Source: Planctomycetota bacterium
GTDB taxonomy: Bacteria; Planctomycetota; Phycisphaerae; UBA1845; PWPN01
DNA length: 64,000 nucleotides
Direction: 5' to 3'
NCBI GenBank assembly: GCA_022711465.1
Contig: JAKLEZ010000029.1
Coordinates: forward strand, 1 to 64,000
Part shown: positions 17,081-26,087 of the stretch, one piece after another
Position numbering within the stretch: position 1 is the stretch's first letter
How the letters are laid out: each line of letters starts with the position of its first letter
Notes under the pieces: model-generated
Seen by the model: only the letters and a program-made list of their open reading frames with translations
Databases searched by the model: none
Told to the model about the DNA's origin: nothing
Made by a program: the position numbers and the translations under genes

Positions 17081-18280
17081 ATGCCGGAACCGTTGAAGAT
17101 CGTCCTGTTTGATGGGGAGGAGTTGGCGGAGGAGACATTCCGACTCGCCTTCCAGCAGCTCAGGCACGTGCAAATCGTCGACCAGACATCCTCCTGGGAC
17201 GAACTCAGGGAATCGCTGAAAGGGGAAATCGATGTCGCGGCAGTCAACTTGGGCGACAAAAAAGGCCAGGGCTTGAGCATCGTCCAGCGTATCGCGGAGA
17301 CGACGCCGACATGCAGCATTCTTGGCGTCGGCCGGTGGACTGATCCGGAGTCGATCATCGCCGCCATGCGGGCCGGATGCAGCCAGTTCGTCACCTGGCC
17401 GATAGACGCCACCGACCTGAGCAGTGCCATGGAGCGGATTCGTACGACCCGAGTGGCTGAGGTCAAGACCTCGAAGCTCATTTGCGTGGTGGGCTCCGCG
17501 GGGGGTTCGGGAACGACGACGGTAGCGTGCAACCTGGCCATGGAACTGGTGCATACGACCAATCGCCGGTGCGCGCTGGTTGACCTCAACCTCGAGTTTG
17601 GCGACGTGTGCACCGTGCTCGACTGCTCACCCAACTACAGTATCGCGGATGTGTGCGGACAGGGTGCTGAGATTGACCGAGCGGTCATGACCAAGGCCCT
17701 GTACAACCTGCCGTGCAACGTCTCCATTCTGGCCCGCCCGGGGGAGTTGGAGAGAGCCTATGACGTGACACCGGAAGGGGTGGAAGGAGCGTTGCGCACG
17801 CTCTCGACCATGTTCTCCTATGTCGTCGTCGATATGCCCCGCACCCTGGACGCGCTCAACGCGGCGGCAGTCAAGAACGCCGATTACACCTTGATCGTTA
17901 CCCAGCTTGGCGTGCCGTTTATCCGCAATGCGACCCGGATGTTCGACGGCCTGATCCGCACCGGCATGGCGCAGGATCGAGTGCAGATCGTGCTCAACCG
18001 CTGCAACGCGGACAACGATCGCATCACGCCGGAAGAGGTCGCTGCTCACTTCGGCCAGCCTATCTTCGCCATGATCCCCAACGACTACAAGCGCGTTCAG
18101 TCGGCTCTGGATCTCGGGCACCCGATCGTCGCGGACGCCCCAAGCAGCCCCGCTCGATTGGCCATCGAACAACTGGCCAAGAAACTGACGAGCGAAGCCG
18201 ATCCCGGGGAAGCCGAGAAGGCGGCCTCATCAGGCCTGCTCAGCAGGCTGTGGAAGAGGCCGGCCAAGGCACCTTCATGA
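17081..18280 (+). CDS. cpaE: CpaE/TadZ-like ATPase with receiver-like N-domain
   Basis: At 399 residues this has the CpaE architecture: a receiver-like domain (1-125, starting KIVLFDGEE, with no clear phospho-Asp triad) joined to a MinD/ParA-type ATPase. The deviant Walker A is GSAGGSGTTTVACNLA (about 137-152), Walker A-prime/B regions are ALVDLNLEFGD and YVVVDMPRTLD, and there is a conserved VLNR. CpaE/TadZ places Flp/Tad pilus secretion machinery at the cell pole. No pilin, CpaF or TadB gene is adjacent, so this is an orphan here and may serve another localisation role. Confidence 0.82.
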   Translation: MPEPLKIVLFDGEELAEETFRLAFQQLRHVQIVDQTSSWDELRESLKGEIDVAAVNLGDKKGQGLSIVQRIAETTPTCSILGVGRWTDPESIIAAMRAGCSQFVTWPIDATDLSSAMERIRTTRVAEVKTSKLICVVGSAGGSGTTTVACNLAMELVHTTNRRCALVDLNLEFGDVCTVLDCSPNYSIADVCGQGAEIDRAVMTKALYNLPCNVSILARPGELERAYDVTPEGVEGALRTLSTMFSYVVVDMPRTLDALNAAAVKNADYTLIVTQLGVPFIRNATRMFDGLIRTGMAQDRVQIVLNRCNADNDRITPEEVAAHFGQPIFAMIPNDYKRVQSALDLGHPIVADAPSSPARLAIEQLAKKLTSEADPGEAEKAASSGLLSRLWKRPAKAPS

Positions 18281-18317
18281 GGCGATGTGAGCCTCCCATT
18301 CGTCGAACACTGCCCAG

Positions 18318-18863
18318 CTAGCGGCGCCAGACCGGCCCTCCGACGTTCCGGCAGCCGAGGGAACGCGCCCCGAACTCCAGCTCCAACAGCCATCGCTTGA
18401 GACCCACGCCCTGCTCGGCGGAGAAGCCGGTCAGTTCTCCACTCGCCCCCACGACGCGATGGCACGGAATGACGATCGGGACGGGATTGGCGGCCATGGC
18501 CTGGCCGACCGCCCGGGCCGCTTTCGGCCGCCCCACGCAGCGGGCCAGTTCACCGTAAGTCGCGACCCGCCCGTACGCGATGCGGCGACACGCCTGGAGC
18601 ACCCGACGCTGAAAAACGGTCACGCCGGTCAAATCGACAGGGGTGTCGAAACTCACTTCCTGTCCGGCAAAATAGGCTTCCAGTTCGGCCTGCAGGTCGG
18701 GCAGGAGGCTAGGGTCGGAGGTCACACCAACAAATCGAGCCTTCGCCATTCTCTCGGCTTCACGTCCCCTTCTGCTGGTCACGACGACGTTCGTCAGGCC
18801 TTTGGGCCCGGCCACCAGGACCACGGCTCCCACGGGGACATCCATGACCACGTATCGCTGCAT
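18318..18863 (-). CDS. ogt: Methylated-DNA--protein-cysteine methyltransferase
   Basis: A 181-residue suicide repair protein that takes alkyl groups from O6-methylguanine onto its own cysteine. The active-site motif is PIVIPCHRVVG. Upstream are VFQRRVLQACRRI, GRVATYGELA (helix-turn-helix) and GRPKAARAVGQAM, all in the normal order. The start at 18863 (MQRYVVMDVPVG) gives the usual Ogt length; the much longer upstream frame overlaps the divergent kinase gene and is rejected. Confidence 0.93.
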   Translation of the reverse strand: MQRYVVMDVPVGAVVLVAGPKGLTNVVVTSRRGREAERMAKARFVGVTSDPSLLPDLQAELEAYFAGQEVSFDTPVDLTGVTVFQRRVLQACRRIAYGRVATYGELARCVGRPKAARAVGQAMAANPVPIVIPCHRVVGASGELTGFSAEQGVGLKRWLLELEFGARSLGCRNVGGPVWRR

Positions 18864-18975
18864 GACGTCGCGATTATAGGCCCTTCGGGCGCGGTCCTCC
18901 AGGAATTCGGGTCCCTTGCCCCGTTCGGTCGCCACGTTTACAGTGCTCGCCGTTCTCTCACAGGAAGGAGCCCCA

Positions 18976-19887
18976 ATGTCGTTACTCGTGACCGGCAGCA
19001 TCGGCATCGATGATCTGAAGACGCCGTTCGGCGAGGTGAAGGGGGTGTTCGGCGGATCGGCCATCCACTTCTCCCTGGCCGCCAGGCTGTTCACGCCGGT
19101 CCGTCTCGTGGGTGTTGTCGGAGAGGATTTCCCGGGCGAGTTCCGCGCCTTCTTAGAGAAGCAGGGGTTCGACTTGGCCGGCCTGGAGGTCCGCAAGGGC
19201 AGCAAGACGTTCCGATGGTCCGGAGCCTACGTCGATGTCACCAGCGATGCCCAGACGCTGGCCGTCGAGGTCAACGTCCTGGCCGAGGCCGGTCCGAAAG
19301 TGCCCGCATCCTTCGCCGACAGCGACTGCCTGTTCCTGGCCGCCACCCACCCGGCACTCCAAGCCGACATGATCCGCCAGGTCCGGTCGCCGAAGCTCAT
19401 CGTGGCTGACACCCGCGACCTGTGGATCAACACGCAACGTGAGCCGCTGATCAAGACGCTGGGCATGGTCACCGGGGCGATTCTGAACGACGCGGAGGCC
19501 CTGCTGTTCACGGGCGAGTCAAATGTCATTCTGGCCGGCCGCAAGATCCTGACCCTGGGCCCCGAGTTCGTGATCATCAAGAGGGGTCAGCACGGCGTGA
19601 TGCTGGTGACGACCGAGCATGTTGTGTCGCTGCCCGCCTACCCGACTACCAAGGTGGTCGATCCGACCGGGGCGGGAGACAGTTTCGCCGGTGGCATGAT
19701 GGGATACCTGACCACCTGCAGGGACCTCGGCGTCGCCGCCCTGCGCAACGCTCTCGCCCGGGGAACCATCACCGCGTCATTCACCATCGAAGGTTTCAGC
19801 AAGGAAGTCATCGAGAAGACCACCCTGACTGACGTGCAGCGGCGGCTTCGTGAATACGCGGAAATGCTCCAAATCAACGTGGATTAA
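18976..19887 (+). CDS. PfkB-family sugar kinase
   Basis: A 303-residue ribokinase/PfkB-family kinase. It begins with LLVTGSIGIDDL and FGGSAIHFS (PfkB signature 1 region) and ends with the signature 2 motif DPTGAGDSFAGG, which holds the catalytic Asp and anion hole. FVIIKRGQHG lies before it. The ATG at 18976 follows AGGAAGGAG. It probably phosphorylates a sugar or nucleoside; the substrate cannot be assigned. The ORF converges on the redox operon with an 18-base gap. Confidence 0.87.
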   Translation: MSLLVTGSIGIDDLKTPFGEVKGVFGGSAIHFSLAARLFTPVRLVGVVGEDFPGEFRAFLEKQGFDLAGLEVRKGSKTFRWSGAYVDVTSDAQTLAVEVNVLAEAGPKVPASFADSDCLFLAATHPALQADMIRQVRSPKLIVADTRDLWINTQREPLIKTLGMVTGAILNDAEALLFTGESNVILAGRKILTLGPEFVIIKRGQHGVMLVTTEHVVSLPAYPTTKVVDPTGAGDSFAGGMMGYLTTCRDLGVAALRNALARGTITASFTIEGFSKEVIEKTTLTDVQRRLREYAEMLQINVD

Positions 19888-19905
19888 CGGGTGATTCCAC
19901 CCAGT

Positions 19906-21513
19906 TCAGCCGCCACGTGACCGGCAGCGGTCGCACGTGCCGTCGCCGCACAACTCCGGACGAATGGCAAGGGCCCCCGTCGGGCACGCTTCGGCACATC
20001 GGGCAGCGACTCGCTGAAGCGCCTCGGACAACGTCCGGTCGAACGGCACACCGACCCGAACGTCAAAGCCGCGTCCGATGAACGTCAGCCCCAACGGCTC
20101 GCGGACTCGGGTGGCAATGTCAACGCAGAGGCCGCAGAGGATACACTTGCCCGGCTCGAAAACCACCCCGCCCTGCTGGACGACCCGCTCCAGCCTCCTC
20201 CGCTCGGCTTTGTAGCGGCCGGGATCGGCACCCAGCCGGTCGGCGTACTCGCGCAGCTTGCACCCGTCTTTCTTGCCGCAGTCACATTGGAGACACCGCC
20301 TGGCTCCAGCCCGGGCTTCATCCAGGGTGAGCCGCCGGCCCGAACCACCCGGCTCGGGCGAGGCTGATGAACTGACCTGAGTCACGAGGAGCGACACTTC
20401 CGTCTCGGTCAGCTTGCCCATCCGAACGTTGACCGCGCGTTCAGTCCCCGACACAGTCCTGCCCGACAGATACTGGTCAATACACAGGGCGGCAGCCTTG
20501 CCATCGGCGGCGGAACGGGCAAGGACCTTGCCCGGCCGTATGACCTCGCCGGTGGCGAACACGCCCGGCAGACCCGTCTCGTGGGTTGTCAGGTCCACTT
20601 TGAGACGGTCGCGCACCGAGGGCAAGCCCAGCGGATCCGCGGTACCATCCGCAATGGAACCGATTGCCACCAGGACGGCGTCGGATCGAGCCCGAAGCTC
20701 ATCCAGCTTCTGCGGCGTTCCGATCATCGTGTCCATCACCATCGCTGCACCCATGCGGGCGATGATCGCGACCTCGGCGCCGAGGAAATCGTGAGGCAGG
20801 CAAGCCGCGTCCAACGCATCCCGCAAGAGACCACCGGGCATGCTGTGCTTCTCGAACAGCGTGCAGGCATGTCCCATGCGGAGCAGATGATAGGCGGCGG
20901 TCAAGCCCGCAGCACCCGCCCCGACGATCGCCACCTTCTTGCCGGTCTGCTGGCCGCAAGCGGGCACGTACGGGTCGTTTGAAGCCAGGTCCGACTCCGC
21001 CACAAACCGCAGAATCGCGTTGATCCCGACAGGGGCATCGATCAGACCGCGGCGGCAGGCCTTCTCGCCACCGTCGGCCGAGATACTCGCCAAGGTCGCC
21101 GGCAGGGCCATCTCTCGCCGGATGGTCGCGATCGCGTCCCTGAGCCGCCCATCGGCCACCTGGCGAAGCATCAACGGGATATCCAGGTGGGCCGGACTGG
21201 CCGACTCGCACGGAGCGGCGCAATCGCCGAGGTGATGGCTCAGGAGCAACTCCAGGCTGGTCCGGCGGAGGGCTCGGACCTCGGGCGTCTCACTGTCGAT
21301 CCGCATGCCGTCCTGCACAAGGGTGGCGCACGAGGGCACCGCCCTGCCCGAGGGCTGCAGCTTGACCAGGCACACCATGCAGGTCGTCTGAACCGCGCAG
21401 CCCTCCAAATGGCACAGCGTCGGAATGTCGATCCCCAATTCGCGGGCTGCGGCCAGAATCGATGTGCCGGGGGACACTTCGATCTCGCGGCCATCGATCG
21501 AGACGCGCGGCAT
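19906..21513 (-). CDS. Fe-S/FAD redox subunit (NuoG-like plus reduced GltD-like)
   Basis: The 535-residue protein joins three parts. Residues 1-75 are a 2Fe-2S ferredoxin domain (CHLEGCAVQTTCMVC and a later Cys). Residues 75-180 hold a GDCAAPC segment and the helical linker of GltD-like proteins. Residues about 190-385 are an FAD domain (VAIVGAGAAGLTAAYHLL to GVFATGEV). The C-terminus carries clusters CLQCDC, CILCGLC and CAEACPTGA. The FAD part is about 200 residues shorter than GltD or NfnB: the GGGNxAMD pyridine-nucleotide domain between VLVAIGS and GLPGVFATGE is missing. It directly abuts the NuoEF fusion gene with no gap and should be its partner subunit. Confidence 0.83.
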   Translation of the reverse strand: MPRVSIDGREIEVSPGTSILAAARELGIDIPTLCHLEGCAVQTTCMVCLVKLQPSGRAVPSCATLVQDGMRIDSETPEVRALRRTSLELLLSHHLGDCAAPCESASPAHLDIPLMLRQVADGRLRDAIATIRREMALPATLASISADGGEKACRRGLIDAPVGINAILRFVAESDLASNDPYVPACGQQTGKKVAIVGAGAAGLTAAYHLLRMGHACTLFEKHSMPGGLLRDALDAACLPHDFLGAEVAIIARMGAAMVMDTMIGTPQKLDELRARSDAVLVAIGSIADGTADPLGLPSVRDRLKVDLTTHETGLPGVFATGEVIRPGKVLARSAADGKAAALCIDQYLSGRTVSGTERAVNVRMGKLTETEVSLLVTQVSSSASPEPGGSGRRLTLDEARAGARRCLQCDCGKKDGCKLREYADRLGADPGRYKAERRRLERVVQQGGVVFEPGKCILCGLCVDIATRVREPLGLTFIGRGFDVRVGVPFDRTLSEALQRVAARCAEACPTGALAIRPELCGDGTCDRCRSRGG

Positions 21514-24390
21514 TTATGCGGCCCCCGCTTTCATGGCCGCGGCGCTCGGGCGCGGACCGGTCTCGATCACGATGGCGTTCTCCGGGCACTTCTGGCGGCA
21601 CGCGTCGCAGCGAGTACATCGCGAGTCATCGATCTCGTGCCTGCGGTATGGTGCAAACGGAATCGCATCCACCGGGCAGGCCTGGGCGCAGAGCGTGCAT
21701 CCGATACAGTCGTCGCTCACCGCATACCGGATCAGCGCCTTACACTTGCCGGCCGGGCAGCGCCCCTCCAGATGAGCCTCATACTCATGGCGGAAGTAGC
21801 GAAGTGTGGTCAGTACCGGATTCGGCGCGGTCTTGCCCAGACCGCAGAGGCTGCCCGCACACACCATGCGGGCGAGTTCTTCCAGTGAGTCAAGATCGGC
21901 TTCAGCCCCTTTCCCGGCACACAGCCGATCAAGAATGTCGAGCATTCGCCGCGTGCCAACCCGGCAGAACGTACACTTGCCGCACGACTGATCCTGGGTG
22001 AACGCAAGGAAGTAGCGGGCGATATCCACCATGCAGTCGGATTCATCCATGACGACCAGCCCGCCCGAACCCATGATCGCCCCAACTTCGCGAAGCGCCT
22101 CGTAATCGACAGGCGTATCCGCCAGTTCGGCCGGGATGCACCCGCCGGACGGACCACCGATCTGCACCGCCTTGAATCGCCGACCGTTGCGAATACCCCC
22201 GCCGATCTCCTCGACGATCTGCCGGATGGTCACGCCCATCGGCACCTCGATCAGCCCGCCGCGGTTAACCTTGCCGGCCAAGGCGAACACCTTGGTACCC
22301 TTGCTGGTCGCGGTGCCCATGACCGCGAACTCGTCGGCGCCGTGACGGATGATCCACGGAACGTTCGCGTAGGTTTCAACGTTGCTGACCAGCGTCGGCT
22401 TGCCCCACAGACCGCTCTCGGCGGGAAACGGCGGGCGGAGACTGGGCATGCCCCGCCGCCCCTCGATCGAGGCGATCAGGGCCGTCTCCTCGCCGCAAAC
22501 GAACGCTCCGGCCCCTTCCATGATTCGCAGGTGAAGCCGATGGCCGCCGCCGAGAATGTTGTCGCCGAGAAGGCCCCGCTCTTCGCAGAGGCGAATTGCC
22601 TCGCGAATCCGCTTCACGGCCAGGGGATACTCGGCCCGGATGTAGAAGTAACCCTGCTCCGCGCCAACCGCGATCGCCGCAATGGCCAGGCCCTCGATGA
22701 TCCGAAACGGGAACGACTCCATGAGCATCCGGTCCATGAACGCACCGGGATCGCCCTCATCCCCGTTGCAGATCACGTACTTCTCAGAACCACTGGCGTT
22801 GCGGACGGCGTTCCACTTGCGCCCCGTGGGAAAGCCGGCCCCGCCCCGCCCGCGGAGGCCGCTGCGCGTAACCTGATCGATGATCTGCGGGTTAGTGAGC
22901 TCCTTTACACAGCGATCCAGAGCCCTGAAGCCGTCGTGCCGCCGGTACTCCTCCAGGTCCGTCGGGTCGATCTGGCCATTGTGCTCAGTCGCGATTCGGA
23001 CTTGCCGCCCGAGAAAAGCAGCTACCTGGGGGTCGCGCAGACTGATGGCCATCTCCCGTGCCGAACGCGCTGAGCCGTTCCCCCGCCACTGCGAAACCAG
23101 CGACGAGGCCAGACGCCGCACCTTGCGGGCCATGCCAGCCGGACGGAAATGTCGCTCCACGATCGTTCGAACATCATCATGCTGAACATTGGCGTACAAG
23201 GCCGGCTCCCGACCGGGCAGAATTGCCTCGACCAGCGGTGTCCGATGGCACATGCCGACGCAACCGACGCGCTTCACACTCACCATCACGCCCGTATCCG
23301 CCAGCTCGCGAGCGAAGGCTTCGTACACCTTGCCGCTCCCCCCTGCCACGCAGCAGGAACCCAGGCCGACTCGAAGCTCGCCCCGCGGTTCGCGATCGCG
23401 GCCGGAATGCCGCGCGGCGGTGATCCTCGCGTGTCTCGAAGGGCGTCTCCCGCCGAGCGGTAAGGTCAGGCACTCGTCGAGCCAGCCCAGAGCATCGTCG
23501 GGACCCACGTGGCCGTGCACGACGTCGTCCACCTGAATGACCGGAGCAAGCGTGCAGCAACCCATGCAGGCCACCGGCTCGATCGTGAAGCGTCGAGCCG
23601 CATCGGTGTCCTCACCCGGCCTGATGCCCAGGTGCCGGCGGATCTCGTCGCTCACCGCTTGGGCACCGGCCACATGACAGGCGGTCCCGTGGCAGACCTT
23701 GACCAGGTGCTCACCGACCGGGGTCCGGCGAAACTGGGTGTAAAACGAAGCCACACCTTCGATCTGAGCGGGGGTGATTTTCGTCCGCTCGCACACGCGC
23801 TCCAGGGCTTCCCTTGGCAGGTAGCGGAACCGGGCCTGGATGGCCTGCAGCAGCGGAATGGCGGCTTCCGGGTCGCGCCCAGTCCCGGCAATCGCCTCAT
23901 CGATGAAGGCCAGGTCGATCTCGGACCGCCCCTCGCCCTGACGGCGGGCCTCGCCACCGTTGCCGCAGGCAAGCTCGCCGCCCCCGGACTTACCCTTCCG
24001 CCCGGGATGTCGCCCGCCAGCGCGTTCCACGGCGATCTGGTCGGCGGTGGGCACCTGCCGATCCCCAAGCGAGAGGAAACCCTTGAGCGAGAGGAGGAAC
24101 GCGGCCGCAGCCAGTATGAGCCCATGACCCGTGATGTGCTTGTGAGCCTCGCGCTCGAGCGACGCGCGGGTCTGCCGATCGCGCTCGGCCATCAGAGCGG
24201 ACATCCAGGACTCGTCGGTCTTGACAGCCTTCTCCAAAGCCGCGAGCGTCTGCTGGTCCACCGGGGCAGTTCGCACCGTCGCCACATACTCGCCGAGAAG
24301 CACGGCAATCGCGGTTACCGCGGCCAGACCGGTCAACATGCTGACTCCCAACAGCACGCCGCGCTTCACGCGAAGAGGCACAGGTCTCAT
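21514..24390 (-). CDS. Membrane-anchored NuoE-NuoF fusion, NADH-oxidising subunit
   Basis: The 958 residues contain, in order: two transmembrane helices (about 14-34 and 88-107) flanking a charged segment; a NuoE-like 2Fe-2S thioredoxin domain (about 155-305, CHGTAC and CMGCC); a second 2Fe-2S thioredoxin-like domain (about 330-410, GSCC and CVGMC); the NuoF FMN/NADH domain (GLRGRGGAGFPTGRKW, CNGDEGDPGAF); the 4Fe-4S motif SCGKCTFCRVG; and two C-terminal ferredoxin clusters (CIGCTLCAQACP, CTRCDACRQKCP). It oxidises NADH and passes electrons to Fe-S centres. The N-terminal helices are unusual for NuoF and would pin the complex to the membrane. Its ATG overlaps the stop of the NapH-like gene. 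Confidence 0.88.
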   Translation of the reverse strand: MRPVPLRVKRGVLLGVSMLTGLAAVTAIAVLLGEYVATVRTAPVDQQTLAALEKAVKTDESWMSALMAERDRQTRASLEREAHKHITGHGLILAAAAFLLSLKGFLSLGDRQVPTADQIAVERAGGRHPGRKGKSGGGELACGNGGEARRQGEGRSEIDLAFIDEAIAGTGRDPEAAIPLLQAIQARFRYLPREALERVCERTKITPAQIEGVASFYTQFRRTPVGEHLVKVCHGTACHVAGAQAVSDEIRRHLGIRPGEDTDAARRFTIEPVACMGCCTLAPVIQVDDVVHGHVGPDDALGWLDECLTLPLGGRRPSRHARITAARHSGRDREPRGELRVGLGSCCVAGGSGKVYEAFARELADTGVMVSVKRVGCVGMCHRTPLVEAILPGREPALYANVQHDDVRTIVERHFRPAGMARKVRRLASSLVSQWRGNGSARSAREMAISLRDPQVAAFLGRQVRIATEHNGQIDPTDLEEYRRHDGFRALDRCVKELTNPQIIDQVTRSGLRGRGGAGFPTGRKWNAVRNASGSEKYVICNGDEGDPGAFMDRMLMESFPFRIIEGLAIAAIAVGAEQGYFYIRAEYPLAVKRIREAIRLCEERGLLGDNILGGGHRLHLRIMEGAGAFVCGEETALIASIEGRRGMPSLRPPFPAESGLWGKPTLVSNVETYANVPWIIRHGADEFAVMGTATSKGTKVFALAGKVNRGGLIEVPMGVTIRQIVEEIGGGIRNGRRFKAVQIGGPSGGCIPAELADTPVDYEALREVGAIMGSGGLVVMDESDCMVDIARYFLAFTQDQSCGKCTFCRVGTRRMLDILDRLCAGKGAEADLDSLEELARMVCAGSLCGLGKTAPNPVLTTLRYFRHEYEAHLEGRCPAGKCKALIRYAVSDDCIGCTLCAQACPVDAIPFAPYRRHEIDDSRCTRCDACRQKCPENAIVIETGPRPSAAAMKAGAA

Positions 24391-25460
24391 ATCGCCGCGC
24401 CCCCCTCTTCGGTCATGGCCACAGGCAGCGCGAGCTTCGCAGCACCCTCGACGCTCGCTTCGTCAGGAGAGCGCGGATTGCCCACCGGGCAGGCCCGGTA
24501 ACATCGCCCGCAGGACAGGCAGGACGACCGGACAGCCCGCATCTTCTCGATCGCGCCGAACGGGCAGGAGCCGACGCACAGACCGCAGTCCAGTTCCTTG
24601 TCCGGTGTGATGGTCACCCCCCGCCAAGAGAACCGTGAGAGGACTGCCAGGATCGCCCCATAGGGGCACAGGTAGCGGCAGTACGGCCGGGCAATGAACA
24701 TGCCCACCAGCAGCAGAATGCCACCGATGATCAGCATGTGCCCCGGGCCGGCAAGACGGAAGAAGCCGACGAACGGATCGAACCGACAGATGACGAAATC
24801 GCGACTCTCGGCCGGGCGAATCGCCAGCCACACGGCCACAATCAGATACAGGTACTTGATGGCCCCCAGAACCCCGTCCAACCGCCGGGGGACCTCCACC
24901 GGCCGAATCACCACCAGATCAGCAATCGCTCCCAGCGGACAGACCCCGCCGCAGAAAACGCGCCCGAACAACAGCGCCGCGACCAACGGCAGGAAGAAGA
25001 AGATCACCACCACCAGTGGAACCGCATAGCTGTGATCCACCAGCGCGACGGCCACATTCTGGATCGCCCCGATCGGGCACACACACCCGTCGCGATAGAA
25101 GCCGAAATACGCCAGCGATCCGATGGTCAGAAACACCAGTCCGCGACGGCTTCGACGACGCAGGGCCAGCCAAGCGGACGCGGCCAGGGCCACGCTCAGC
25201 ACCGCCACATCCACCGCCCCCCACCACACCGACCGGGACACCGACCGCTGGACGGCGGGGATGACATAGGCGCCCCCAATGTCCTCAGGCTTGGGAGCGG
25301 CGTTCACCGGGCGATGGTATTCCACGGGCGCCGCGTGGAGCACCGAGCTGACCGCGAGAACGACCACCACCAGGCCGAAGAACGTGAGGCCTCTCACCAG
25401 CCATGACGCACCCCTCGGCCCAGGTCTCCGCGTCGCTCTGTCACCGGGTCTGTCAGTCAT
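24387..25460 (-). CDS. NapH/NosR-like membrane polyferredoxin
   Basis: The 357-residue protein has about five or six transmembrane helices. It carries Cys motifs of the NapH/NosR/RnfH type at the membrane face (CVCPIGAIQN, CGGVCPLGAI, CRYLCPYGAI) and two 4Fe-4S clusters near the C-terminus (CGLCVGSCPFGAI, CLSCGRCYRACPVG). Relatives relay electrons between the quinone pool or cytoplasmic donors and periplasmic partners. The start at 25460 (MTDRPGDRATRR) is preferred to an in-frame start nine codons upstream. It lies between the Tat ferredoxin gene (39-base gap) and the NuoEF gene (4-base overlap), so it belongs to one operon. Confidence 0.87.
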   Translation of the reverse strand: MTDRPGDRATRRPGPRGASWLVRGLTFFGLVVVVLAVSSVLHAAPVEYHRPVNAAPKPEDIGGAYVIPAVQRSVSRSVWWGAVDVAVLSVALAASAWLALRRRSRRGLVFLTIGSLAYFGFYRDGCVCPIGAIQNVAVALVDHSYAVPLVVVIFFFLPLVAALLFGRVFCGGVCPLGAIADLVVIRPVEVPRRLDGVLGAIKYLYLIVAVWLAIRPAESRDFVICRFDPFVGFFRLAGPGHMLIIGGILLLVGMFIARPYCRYLCPYGAILAVLSRFSWRGVTITPDKELDCGLCVGSCPFGAIEKMRAVRSSCLSCGRCYRACPVGNPRSPDEASVEGAAKLALPVAMTEEGGAAI

Positions 25461-25499
25461 CGTGACTCGAAGGGAGATACGACCCAAGGAAAGAACACA

Positions 25500-26087
25500 T
25501 CACGTGGTCCGGATCTCACGCTGGGCGAAGGCCTCCTCAGGACAGGCCAGGGCGATCGAGCAGCGGTTGCAGTTCAGGCAGAGGTCGTGCCGAACTTCAA
25601 GGCGAATCGAACCCAAACCGGCTGGCTCCTTGCAGGCCAGCACGCACTTGCCGCACCCGTTGCATTTCTGCTCATCGATGACGTACTCGTAGAAGTTGTT
25701 CAGCGGATCGCTGGGGTCGACCAGACCGATGGGCTTTCGCTCAATCGCATCCCGAGGACAGAGCTTGCCCTTGGGCAGGCCATCCGATCCGACCTCGCTG
25801 GTCACGTCAAAGTAAGCCGGGCAGATACAGCATCGCCCGCACCGGGAAAACTCGTTCACCGCCCGCACGGCCGACAGGGCCAGCACGCACGTGGTTGCAC
25901 ACTTGTCGCAGGCTTCGATGCCGGTGGCCCCGAGCCGGATATTGATGCACCGCTCAGGGTCAATCTGCCAGAGCCCCTGTGCGGCCGCACGACGGCCAAG
26001 ATAGACGCCCGTCCCACCGATCGCGACCAGCCCGACCCCCCGTGCGCAGTGACCCAACAGCTCACGTCTTGTGGATCTGTCACTCAT
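25500..26087 (-). CDS. Tat-exported NapG-like ferredoxin
   Basis: A 195-residue protein with a twin-arginine leader (STRRELLGHC, then hydrophobic GVGLVAIGGTG) and four Cys clusters for 4Fe-4S centres: CDKCATTC, CGRCCICP, CNGCGKCVLACK and CLNCNRC. This is the NapG pattern, a periplasmic ferredoxin that pairs with NapH-type membrane proteins, and the NapH-like gene is immediately downstream. The ATG overlaps the stop of the NHL-repeat gene by four bases. The Tat motif lacks the usual Phe, so export should be tested rather than assumed. Confidence 0.85.
   Translation of the reverse strand: MSDRSTRRELLGHCARGVGLVAIGGTGVYLGRRAAAQGLWQIDPERCINIRLGATGIEACDKCATTCVLALSAVRAVNEFSRCGRCCICPAYFDVTSEVGSDGLPKGKLCPRDAIERKPIGLVDPSDPLNNFYEYVIDEQKCNGCGKCVLACKEPAGLGSIRLEVRHDLCLNCNRCSIALACPEEAFAQREIRTT

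Noticed and set aside
19888-19906. GGGTG-ATTC-CACCC as a bidirectional terminator between pfkB-like and redox genes
   Set aside because: The stem is only 5 bp and no T-run follows on either strand.
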